A DNA stretch of 7,625 bases from Thermoplasmata archaeon. Its GTDB lineage: Archaea > Thermoplasmatota > Thermoplasmata > Lutacidiplasmatales > UBA184. Positions 1 to 6,620 of this stretch are shown one piece after another (position 1 is the stretch's first letter; every line of letters begins with the position of its first letter). The stretch covers positions 1 through 7,625 of the forward strand of contig JASHWY010000127.1 in the NCBI GenBank assembly GCA_030043835.1, given 5' to 3'. The notes under the pieces are model-generated. The model searched no databases. It was not told where the DNA came from and was given only the letters and a program-made list of their open reading frames with translations. The position numbers and the translations under genes are program-made.

Positions 1-1
1 C

Positions 2-244
2 CTGGACGTCCCCGGTATCCGGATGACCGTCCGCTACACGGAACGCGCGAACGCTCCCCCGCTCACCGCGTGCCCGGTGTGCAGCTCCCCCCTCCGGCCG
101 ATCCATAACCGGACCCTGACCGGCGAGTCGATCGTCCTCGGGCAGCGGTGCGAGCGATGCGACTACTGGACCCACCGGATGAGGAGGGTGCCGGTCCGCT
201 ACGGCTTCTCGAAGGCTGGAGTCGGCGCGCGCCGCGTCGACTAG
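2..244 (+). CDS. Zinc-ribbon protein, 3' end (5' end probably outside window)
   Basis: The reading frame is open from the left edge to a TAG at 242-244. The first ATG in frame is at 23 and would give 73 residues, but the 22 bases before it hold no Shine-Dalgarno site or TATA box and the frame stays open through them, so I treat the gene as 5'-partial. Numbered from that ATG, Cys17/Cys20 (CPVC) and Cys43/Cys46 (CERC) form a CxxC-x22-CxxC pattern, typical of a structural zinc-binding ribbon. The last 25 or so residues are basic (several Arg, RMRR) and could touch nucleic acid, but that is a guess. There is no membrane segment and no recognisable enzyme motif. The gene converges on the large minus-strand surface-protein gene with only 4 bases between the stop codons. 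Function unknown; it may be the C-terminal ribbon of a longer protein. Confidence 0.6.
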   Translation: MDVPGIRMTVRYTERANAPPLTACPVCSSPLRPIHNRTLTGESIVLGQRCERCDYWTHRMRRVPVRYGFSKAGVGARRVD

Positions 245-248
245 CGAT

Positions 249-3200
249 TCACTCCTCGCTCCACGCGCTCGGCGAGGTAGGCGTCGGGGGCACGTACGGG
301 GACGGGGGTGGCGGCCGCTCGCGCCTCCGGCTCCGGGAAGCGAAAAAGACGATGGCCGTACCGGCGGCGATACCGACGAGCACGCCGAGCAGAATTCCGT
401 CCGTAAAGCTGTTCGAACTCGTGGAACTGCTCGTCGACGGGGCCTCGACCGTCAGGAGGAGCGCGACGCTCACGCTCTTTCCTACCGCATCGGTAACGTT
501 CGCGTAGATCGTGTAGGTACCAGCGACCGCGTACGAGTGGATCGCGCCGGCACCGACGTGGAACGAACCGTCGCCGAAGCTCCAATTGACCGTGTAGGGA
601 GCGGTCCCCCCAGAGATGTTGGACGAAAACGAGACCGATTCGCCCAAGGTCACGGCGGAGGCTCCGCTCTCAGCCCCGACCTTTAAGGCTATCGTGGCGC
701 TGAGGATCGGGTTGACCGTCACGTCGAGCGTGCGGTCAACGGACACCCCGGCGGCATCCACGTAGTGGAACGTCGCCGTCTGTATCCCGGAGACGTCCCA
801 AGCGCACCGAACGCTGGTCCCGTTGAGTGTCGTACCGTTCCCCAGCGTCCAGTTGGCCGACTGTAGCGAGGATCCTCCGGTCACCGTCGCCACGAGGGTG
901 ATCGGTACGCCCACGTCCGTCGTCGCTGCCGGCGAAGCAGCGACCTCGACTTGGGGCAGCGAGTGGATCGTGACCAGGGTGGCGTTCTCGGCAGTAGCTC
1001 CAGTCCCGTCCGATACCGTGGTCGAGAGAACGAACGTTCCCGGCGAGGAATACGCATGCCGGGCGGCATCGCCGGTCGCGCTGGTGCCATCGCCAAACGA
1101 CCAGCGGATCGAATACGGCGCGGTCCCTCCGAGCACCGACGCATTGACAGCGACGGGAGACCCAACGTCAAACTGGGATGCGGGAGCGCCCACCACGGTC
1201 TCGATCACGACCAATCGCCCCGCGATCACGAGGGCTGTGGAGGCCGTCGCGAAGCCTCCCAGCAGGGCCGTGAGCGTCGCCGTGATCGTAAACGTGCCGT
1301 TCTCCGTGGGGGTGCAATCGAACTCAACAACATCCGTGGACAAGCACCCCGACGGTAGTCCGCCGTACGTGATCGACGCGGGGCCGGCCCCTCCGACATA
1401 CTGGAGAAGAATCTCGACAGGCTGGCCAAGGTCGATCGCGGACGGCGACGCCGCAAGGAGCGTCACCGCGATGGGGCTTGAGATCACGCTCAAGGTCCCG
1501 GATGCGGTGTTCGAGACCCAGATCTCGGCGGATCCCTCGCTAGAGCTTCCGGGGAAGATCACCGGGACCACATCGCCCGGGAGCTGGCCCACCGGAACGA
1601 CCGTAACGGAACCGTCGCTGGCCTCGATCGAGCTTCCGTCCACGACACTGAGCGTCCCCCCGGGGGTCGACCCGCCCTCGCTAGCGGCAGCGTAGAGAGC
1701 GTCCCGGGTCGGATCGAAGGCTATCGCCGTAGCGACGTTGTGGGGCGCGATGGCCACGCTCACGTCATCGACCTCGTTCGAGGTGGCGTTGATGATCGTC
1801 ACGTTCGAGCCAAGGACGTAGATCGAGTCGTCGGCAGGATCGTACGCAACCGATACGGCCCCCGATCCCGGATCGAGGGCAGGCCGGACGACGGTGCCGG
1901 TCGATGCGTTCACGACGACCACGGTTCCATTGTTCCCGTTTGCGACGTACAGGTCGCGCCCTGCGGGCCCAAGAGCAGCCGAAGAGATTCCCGCGAACCC
2001 TACCGGCATGGAAACGATGACTTCCGGAACCAGCGTTCCCAGCTGAAACCCTACCAGACCCTCCACGGAGTTCAGAACCCAGAGCAATCCTGCCGGTGGA
2101 TTCACCACGAGCGGGGCGGATGAGCCCGAAACGGTGGACTGAACTACGACGGCAAAGGTCGTGGCGTTGATGGCCTCGAGTCCCGGGGTGAGCCCGACGT
2201 AGAGAAAATTCTCGGTCGGACCGAACACAATAGTGCTCGGAGCCGAGGGAAGCGCGATGGGCGGTGCGCTCGTCAGCAAGGTCGTTGCGTTGAGGACGGT
2301 GATCTCGTTACCCACCTCGTCGGCCACGAAGATTCGGTCAGCGAGCGAATCGAAGGCTATGGACTTAGGGCCCGCATCGAGGCTAGGAGAAATGGCGAGC
2401 GCGCGATCCACGGTAAGACTCACGACGGCGAGGCTTCTGTTGGTGGAACTGAAGACGTAATCAAGACCGGTCGGTGGTACCACCGTCATCTCCGACGGCG
2501 AGGGCTCGACGTCGATCTCCGCGCAGGTGACACACCCCTCAGTGGCATTGACCACGACAAGATCCGAGCCGGTTCCATTCGCCACAACGAATTCGCTCCC
2601 GTTTTTCGACGAGATTACCGCGGAAGCTCCGGTTCCCACGGGAGGAAGGGCAATGGCGCCGAGGGAGCTGGCGCCTAGCATCACGAGATTGTGACTCGAA
2701 GGAACGGTCACGGCCACTGTGCCGGCCGCCGCCGAGTAAGCGACCCCAGCAGCATGTCCCGTGAGCGGGACAGAGGTTCCCGGGGAATCGGTCAGTGTAT
2801 CAATCGTACTGAGGTCGGAGTCACCGCCGTCGGCGATGAACAGCCGGTGATCGATCACATCATTCGCGAGCGCCACCGGATTCGCGCCCGTCGGAATCCC
2901 TGCTTCGGTGAGACTGCTCGTCGTTGCGTTGATGACCGACACATTGTTGGAACCTTCGTTCGCGACGAACAGGTCTTGGGATGAATTATCGAGAACCATC
3001 GCAATCGGATTCGTTCCCACGGGAATCGGAATGCCCACCGCGGACATCGCCAAGGGGTCGAACGCAACCACGGAATCATCGGGCCAAATGGACGCGTACA
3101 GAAGCCCGTTGGAGGGATCGTAGACGATCGCAGATGAGTTCGCGAGTGCGGGGACAAGTCCGGTGAACTGGTTCGTCGTGATGCTATAGATGAGGGTGGG

Positions 3201-3599
3201 GCCACTAGACGGGGTTGGGTAGGGGCTCACCGAAGCCGGCCGAGTCGGGAACCATAGGGTATTGGTCGCTGGCACGAACGCGGGAGTGCCCACCTCCCAG
3301 CCGGCGACGACCGAGGCGAAGTTCCCGGCGGTCGTCGCGTTGTAGTTCACGAACGCGGTGTCGGTGACGGTCCCGGCGGCGGGGTAGAGGTCGGGGCCCG
3401 AGGCAGGGGAGGCTCGGCTCGGTTCGGTCGGGATGGAGGAGGATGAGGGAGGTCCGCCCGATGGGAATCGGGCCTCAACCCCCAAAGGGGAGGATCGTCC
3501 TTGCGCGGCCAAGCCCGCGCTCGAGACGAGGAGGGAGCTTGAGACCATCACGACCGCGACGAGCAGCGCCCCAACGGTCCGGCGGCTGGCCCGTGCCAT
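249..3599 (-). CDS. Secreted, membrane-anchored surface protein with YVTN-type beta-propeller repeats, Ig-like and PKD domains
   Basis: About 1116 residues from ATG 3599; a GTG at 3611 adds four residues but lies between the TATA box and the predicted transcript start, so the ATG is preferred. Residues 1-35 are a signal peptide (basic MARASRR, then a hydrophobic core, likely cut near GLA/AQG). A Ser/Pro-rich stretch follows. Residues ~95-705 hold about 14 repeats of ~40 residues of the YVTN/NHL-like propeller type (for example DLYVANG followed by VVVVNAS), enough for two seven-bladed propellers. An Ig-like domain follows with Cys752 and Cys762 in a GLPSGC...C-PTENGTF motif. Then come PKD domains: a good one (WSFGDG, Trp833), a degenerate one (WTLGNG, Trp917) and a good one (WSFGDG, Trp1006). 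A Ser/Thr-rich stalk, a transmembrane helix (~1069-1087), basic RSRRRER and a 20-residue Pro-rich tail end the protein. NxS/T sequons are frequent. Known relatives are cell-surface or S-layer-associated proteins; an adhesion or ligand-binding role is inferred. No protease or glycosidase motif is visible. Confidence 0.92.
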   Translation of the reverse strand: MARASRRTVGALLVAVVMVSSSLLVSSAGLAAQGRSSPLGVEARFPSGGPPSSSSIPTEPSRASPASGPDLYPAAGTVTDTAFVNYNATTAGNFASVVAGWEVGTPAFVPATNTLWFPTRPASVSPYPTPSSGPTLIYSITTNQFTGLVPALANSSAIVYDPSNGLLYASIWPDDSVVAFDPLAMSAVGIPIPVGTNPIAMVLDNSSQDLFVANEGSNNVSVINATTSSLTEAGIPTGANPVALANDVIDHRLFIADGGDSDLSTIDTLTDSPGTSVPLTGHAAGVAYSAAAGTVAVTVPSSHNLVMLGASSLGAIALPPVGTGASAVISSKNGSEFVVANGTGSDLVVVNATEGCVTCAEIDVEPSPSEMTVVPPTGLDYVFSSTNRSLAVVSLTVDRALAISPSLDAGPKSIAFDSLADRIFVADEVGNEITVLNATTLLTSAPPIALPSAPSTIVFGPTENFLYVGLTPGLEAINATTFAVVVQSTVSGSSAPLVVNPPAGLLWVLNSVEGLVGFQLGTLVPEVIVSMPVGFAGISSAALGPAGRDLYVANGNNGTVVVVNASTGTVVRPALDPGSGAVSVAYDPADDSIYVLGSNVTIINATSNEVDDVSVAIAPHNVATAIAFDPTRDALYAAASEGGSTPGGTLSVVDGSSIEASDGSVTVVPVGQLPGDVVPVIFPGSSSEGSAEIWVSNTASGTLSVISSPIAVTLLAASPSAIDLGQPVEILLQYVGGAGPASITYGGLPSGCLSTDVVEFDCTPTENGTFTITATLTALLGGFATASTALVIAGRLVVIETVVGAPASQFDVGSPVAVNASVLGGTAPYSIRWSFGDGTSATGDAARHAYSSPGTFVLSTTVSDGTGATAENATLVTIHSLPQVEVAASPAATTDVGVPITLVATVTGGSSLQSANWTLGNGTTLNGTSVRCAWDVSGIQTATFHYVDAAGVSVDRTLDVTVNPILSATIALKVGAESGASAVTLGESVSFSSNISGGTAPYTVNWSFGDGSFHVGAGAIHSYAVAGTYTIYANVTDAVGKSVSVALLLTVEAPSTSSSTSSNSFTDGILLGVLVGIAAGTAIVFFASRSRRRERPPPPSPYVPPTPTSPSAWSEE

Positions 3600-3621
3600 C
3601 GATAAAGGCACCCAGTTCGGG

Positions 3622-3628
3622 CCTTAAA
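3622..3628 (-). promoter_or_regulatory. TATA box for the surface-protein gene (leaderless start)
   Basis: On the minus strand TTTAAGG stands in an otherwise GC-rich 49-base gap. Its centre (about 3625) is 26 bp upstream of the A of ATG 3599, the usual distance from an archaeal TATA box to the transcription start. The transcript would thus begin at the start codon itself. No Shine-Dalgarno site precedes the ATG, which agrees with a leaderless mRNA. It indicates that the surface-protein gene has its own promoter although it follows the operon on the same strand. Confidence 0.6.
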
Positions 3629-3648
3629 CCCCGATGCCGGAGTGGGCT

Positions 3649-4638
3649 CTAACCCATCTGGCCGATCGTCTGGATCACGCGGCCCGAGTGGGCGTCGACG
3701 AGGACGGCGGCCTTCTCTCCCTTGTGGTCGAACTGGAAGTACCAGACGGGGACGTGGAGGAGCTCTCCTTCCGTGACGTCAACGTCGCATCGCATGTTCG
3801 AGACCATACTGTGCTTCTTGTGCACCAGCTCCGACTGGAGCTGCTGGACGTACGCCTTCGCCGCGTGCTGGGCGGCGTCCTCGCCCAGGTCGCCGTTCAA
3901 GATGGGAGCGCCGTTCGGGACCACCTTCTTGTCGAAGAGGGTCCGGTCGGCGAGCGCGAACTGGTGGTCCTTCGGCTGGTACTGGCTCATCGCCTTCACG
4001 GCGACGATCGGGTACTCGTACTGGCCCGAGATCGTCTCCGACCGGGTCGGGTTCACCACCGGTCCGCCCAGGATCGGAATGACGGTGAAGCCTCCGCGCC
4101 GGCCGCTGAGCGCGCTCCCCAGAAGAGCACCTGCGGCGATCGTTCCGACGGTGGTGCCCACGCTCGTCGCGACGGCCTGGTACTGGTAGGTCGTCGACGC
4201 CGACGCGGGGAGGACCCAGAACGGCACGTAGGAGAGCCGCTCCTCCACGATCTTCGATTCCTCGAAGAAATGTCGGTGAAAGAACCCCTGGTCCAGGTAG
4301 TCGCGGATGATCTTGAGCGCCCCGTCGCGGTCGGCGACGTTGACCGTCAGCATCGTGTGCTTGTTGATCTCCTTCCAACCCGCTCCGCCGAGCGTGACGG
4401 AGGCGCCGCAGTAGTCACAGGTGATGACCATCTCCCCGAAGACGGGGTGGATCGGCGCGCCGCACGATGGGCACTTGAGCTCCTGGGTCCCTGCCGGCGC
4501 CAGCGTTGGGGCCGCGCTGGCGCTCGCCGCGGGGGCCGCTGCGGACCCGCTCGCGGCCCCGCCGACCGGCGTTCCGCACTTCGAGCAGAACTTAGCGTCG
4601 TCGGGAAGCGCGTTCCCGCACTTCGAGCAGTAGGTCAT
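3649..4638 (-). CDS. Protein with two zinc ribbons and a conserved C-terminal core (YdjG/TFIIB-type-ribbon-like), last gene of the SPFH operon
   Basis: 329 residues, ATG 4638 with Shine-Dalgarno GAGGTG five bases upstream. Cys4/Cys7/Cys18/Cys21 form a short ribbon (CSKCG...FCSKCG). An Ala/Ser/Pro-rich linker (~23-53) leads to a second, differently spaced ribbon, Cys56/Cys59/Cys74/Cys77 (CPSCGAPI...CDYCG). The core (~88-329) contains two related motifs, YVPFW at 137-141 and HVPVW at 295-299, the latter followed by a KGEKAAVLVDAHSGRVI-type ending that I associate with bacterial ribbon proteins of this kind. A Gly/Ala-rich mildly hydrophobic stretch at ~160-179 could be a weak membrane-associating segment, but is not a convincing transmembrane helix. 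The CSKCG-coding DNA is nearly repeated at the two halves of the first ribbon. By position after an SPFH-ribbon gene it parallels B. subtilis ydjG, which helps anchor PspA; that equivalence is my inference. A nucleic-acid-binding role cannot be excluded. Confidence 0.85.
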   Translation of the reverse strand: MTYCSKCGNALPDDAKFCSKCGTPVGGAASGSAAAPAASASAAPTLAPAGTQELKCPSCGAPIHPVFGEMVITCDYCGASVTLGGAGWKEINKHTMLTVNVADRDGALKIIRDYLDQGFFHRHFFEESKIVEERLSYVPFWVLPASASTTYQYQAVATSVGTTVGTIAAGALLGSALSGRRGGFTVIPILGGPVVNPTRSETISGQYEYPIVAVKAMSQYQPKDHQFALADRTLFDKKVVPNGAPILNGDLGEDAAQHAAKAYVQQLQSELVHKKHSMVSNMRCDVDVTEGELLHVPVWYFQFDHKGEKAAVLVDAHSGRVIQTIGQMG

Positions 4639-4643
4639 CGCGG

Positions 4644-4649
4644 CACCTC
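4644..4649 (-). promoter_or_regulatory. Shine-Dalgarno site of the two-ribbon gene
   Basis: GAGGTG on the minus strand ends five bases before ATG 4638. It matches the GGAGGTGAT complement of the 16S rRNA 3' end over six bases and supports this ATG. It lies in the 45-base gap after the SPFH gene, as expected for an internal operon gene. Confidence 0.7.
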
Positions 4650-4683
4650 TCCGCCCCTCGATGTCCCGTCCGGCCCTGCTCGA

Positions 4684-5859
4684 CTAGGTCGGCATCGCCG
4701 CGCCGCAGTTCGGGCAGAACTTCCCCGTCCCGGGTACGTCGAGGCCGCACTTGGGGCACTTACGTCCGGGAGGTGCCGCCGGCGGAGCGAGCGAGGCGCC
4801 GCAGTTGGGACAGAACTTGACCCCCGCCGGGACGGGCTGGCCGCACTTGGGACAAGGAGGTCCGCCTCCGGTCGCGCCGGGAGGAGGTCCCCCCACCGGG
4901 TTCCCGCACTGCGGGCAGAAACGGACGCCGGCCGGGACGAGCGTGCCACATTTCGAGCACGGGGTCGACGGGCCGGGGCCGTACACCCCTTGCATCTGGC
5001 CGGCCATACCGTAGCCGATGCCGAGACCCGCGCCGAGACCGACCCCCGCGCCGGCGAGCGCGCCCGCGGCGCCCGACGGGTTCGCCGCGGCGGTCGTCAT
5101 CGCCTGACCGGCCTGGTACTGCAGATAGTTCACGCCGAGGACGCCCATCTTGGAGCGCGTGTCGACCGCGGTCTGAACGTCCTCGGGGAGGTTGATCGAA
5201 AGGCCGTAGATCTGGTTGAGCTCGACGCCGAGCGGCCCGAAGTGCTGGGGCGCGAAGCCGAGGACCGCCTGTTCGATCGTCTGGAGCGAGCTTGCGAGGT
5301 CGGTGACGCGCAGCCCCTGCTCCTTCATCTTTCCGAGGGTGTTGTAGATGAGGATCACCATCTGGTCGCGGAGCCGGGCCTCGACATCGGGGGTCGTGAC
5401 CGCGCCAAACGTTCCGACGAATTGGTTGATGAAGTTGTCCGGAGTGGCGACCCGCCAGCGGTAGGTTCCGAAGACCCGGAGCTGGACGAGCCCGAAGTCG
5501 GGGTCGCGGAAGACGTACGGTTCGGCGGAACCGAACTTCCCGTCGAAGAGGCGCTTCTGGAGGTAGTAGACCTCCGCCTCCTGGCGGACGCCCGAGAGCG
5601 ACTGAATGAGCCCGGCCACGAGCCTCGTGTTGAAGCTCGTGAGCGCGTACCGGTCGGGGCGGTCGAGGTAGGCGAGCACCTTCCCGTCCCGGTAGAAGAC
5701 GGCGATCTCGTCCTCTCGGACGACGATGTTGTCGTTCCACCGGATGTTCCGGGGGACTCGCCACATGACGTTCGGGCCCTTGTAGGCGTCCTCCCAGTTG
5801 ACGGTCGTTGCGCCGATGACGCTCCCGCCAGTGGCGGGAATCGGTTTGTTGGTTACCAT
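4684..5859 (-). CDS. SPFH/Band-7 (stomatin/prohibitin-like) protein of the YdjI type with three C-terminal zinc ribbons
   Basis: 391 residues, ATG 5859 with a strong AGGAGG site eight bases upstream. Residues ~15-260 read as the YdjI/COG4260 branch of the SPFH family: an opening NWED...NIRWNDNIVVREDEIAVFYRDGK, then a region resembling the PHB core (VFGTYRWRVATPDNFINQ; the RLRDQMVILIYNTLGK helix; GLSINLPEDVQ). A Gly/Ala-rich stretch follows (~268-295). Three ribbons of the same kind end the protein: Cys301/304/315/318, Cys336/339/350/353 and Cys368/371/382/385, joined by Pro/Gly-rich linkers. There is no transmembrane helix or signal peptide, so membrane contact would be peripheral. SPFH proteins usually oligomerise at membranes and organise partners; B. 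subtilis YdjI is needed to place PspA at the membrane. I expect a scaffold with the co-transcribed membrane and ribbon proteins. The family call is strong; the archaeal role is inferred. Three ribbons is more than the one I recall for YdjI. Confidence 0.92.
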   Translation of the reverse strand: MVTNKPIPATGGSVIGATTVNWEDAYKGPNVMWRVPRNIRWNDNIVVREDEIAVFYRDGKVLAYLDRPDRYALTSFNTRLVAGLIQSLSGVRQEAEVYYLQKRLFDGKFGSAEPYVFRDPDFGLVQLRVFGTYRWRVATPDNFINQFVGTFGAVTTPDVEARLRDQMVILIYNTLGKMKEQGLRVTDLASSLQTIEQAVLGFAPQHFGPLGVELNQIYGLSINLPEDVQTAVDTRSKMGVLGVNYLQYQAGQAMTTAAANPSGAAGALAGAGVGLGAGLGIGYGMAGQMQGVYGPGPSTPCSKCGTLVPAGVRFCPQCGNPVGGPPPGATGGGPPCPKCGQPVPAGVKFCPNCGASLAPPAAPPGRKCPKCGLDVPGTGKFCPNCGAAMPT

Positions 5860-5867
5860 CGGTGATT

Positions 5868-5873
5868 CCTCCT
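5868..5873 (-). promoter_or_regulatory. Shine-Dalgarno site of the SPFH gene
   Basis: AGGAGG on the minus strand, eight bases before ATG 5859, in the 28-base gap after the preceding gene's TAA. It is the strongest ribosome-binding site in the window, which may mean that the SPFH protein is made in greater amount than its operon partners. Confidence 0.8.
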
Positions 5874-5887
5874 AGCGGATCGTATGA

Positions 5888-6619
5888 TTACGATATCCGG
5901 ATCCCCTCGATCGCTTGGATCCGGGCTTTGAACGCTTGGTCGAGCTGGTTCACTTCGCTGCGCGCGGTTGCGACGATCGTGCCGACCTGAGCAGGGTTGG
6001 CGGCCGATCCCAGCGCTGCGGAGGGTAGCGGCGCGACCGTCTGGTCGAGTTGGTCCCCGGCCACGGCGAATCCGTAGTCGTACTCGTACAACCGATCGAT
6101 CTGTTGGGGGTTGATCCGAACCGCCGGGGAGATCCCGGTGTATCCCTGTTGGGCGTGACGGATCTCGCCCTCGACGCGCTGGAGGTCGGCGACCAGCGGG
6201 GCAAGGTCGTTGAGAACTCCGAACTGACCGGAGTTCGTGAGCGCCTGACGAGCGTTCTCGATCGTTGCCCGTGCGTTCTTCACCTTGTCCGCAACCTGCT
6301 GACGCAGGAGAGCGTCGGCCTCTCGAATGTCCTCACCCTGGCGGTACCCTCGGAAGCCGGGAACGAGGAGCTGGAGGCGCTTCAACCATCCGCGGTCGTT
6401 CTCCACCCGCTGCCGAAGGTCGACCGGCGGCGTCCCCGGGGGTGGGGGAGCGCCCTGGGTTCCCGTCGAGCTTCCTTCCGGGGTTACCGTCAGGGAAGAA
6501 CCGCAGGCGTTGCAGTAGCGGGCCCCTGGGGGCGCCGGAGTTCCACACTTCGGGCACACGTTCTGGGGGCCCGGCGGCGGAGGCGCGGCGGGCATGGCGG
6601 GCGGGGCGTTGGTCGCCAC
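5888..6619 (-). CDS. N-terminal zinc ribbon joined to a helical domain with VPGFRGY and LYEYD motifs; unknown function
   Basis: 243 residues from GTG 6619, which lies one base after the TAA of the preceding gene and has GGAG eight bases upstream, inside that gene's end; translational coupling is likely. An ATG at 6595 (residue 9) has no ribosome-binding site and is less likely. After a Pro/Ala-rich leader, Cys22/Cys25/Cys36/Cys39 form a ribbon (CPKCG...YCNACG). A Pro/Gly/Thr-rich linker reaches ~residue 67. The rest is mostly charged helix, probably coiled-coil: WLKRLQLLVPGFRGYRQGED, then EADALLRQQVADKVKNAR, then HAQQGYTG and DRLYEYDYGFA. I recall similar VPGFRGY...LYEYD proteins as uncharacterised and sometimes near SPFH genes in bacteria, but could not check. 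No transmembrane helix and no catalytic motif. Its place between a membrane protein and the SPFH protein suggests a linker or adaptor; this is inference. Confidence 0.85.
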   Translation of the reverse strand: MATNAPPAMPAAPPPPGPQNVCPKCGTPAPPGARYCNACGSSLTVTPEGSSTGTQGAPPPPGTPPVDLRQRVENDRGWLKRLQLLVPGFRGYRQGEDIREADALLRQQVADKVKNARATIENARQALTNSGQFGVLNDLAPLVADLQRVEGEIRHAQQGYTGISPAVRINPQQIDRLYEYDYGFAVAGDQLDQTVAPLPSAALGSAANPAQVGTIVATARSEVNQLDQAFKARIQAIEGIRIS

Positions 6620-6620
6620 G

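Noticed and set aside
23..244. Left-edge ribbon gene considered as the C-terminus of an IS200/IS605 OrfB transposase.
   Set aside because: OrfB ends with a CxxC pair pattern within a conserved sequence context (S-x-x-C-x-x-C-G followed by C-x-x-C-G); here the spacing and neighbours do not fit and no element ends were seen.
823..1695. A 290-codon plus-strand frame inside the surface-protein gene.
   Set aside because: It is antisense to the Ig/PKD and blade region, whose motifs (WSFGDG, GLPSGC) are clear on the minus strand; its product has no coherent domain and no start signal.
3600..3648. Terminator for the operon in the gap before the surface-protein gene.
   Set aside because: No U-run and no convincing stem on the minus strand; only the TATA box can be supported, so read-through from the operon into the surface-protein gene remains possible.
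4700..4960. Repeated DNA in the SPFH tail considered as a CRISPR-like or tandem DNA repeat.
   Set aside because: The periodicity follows zinc-ribbon codons in frame, units differ in sequence and spacing, and there are no constant repeats with unique spacers.
4760..5764. A 334-codon minus-strand frame overlapping the SPFH gene in another frame.
   Set aside because: Extremely Arg/Pro-rich, typical of a shifted frame in high-GC DNA, and the overlapping SPFH frame has clear domains and a ribosome-binding site.
3634..5865. A 743-codon open frame on the plus strand, antisense to the two-ribbon and SPFH genes.
   Set aside because: It is Arg/Gly/Val/Asp-rich with no recognisable domain, spans two well-supported opposite genes and the gap between them, and is what high-GC codon use produces on the antisense strand.
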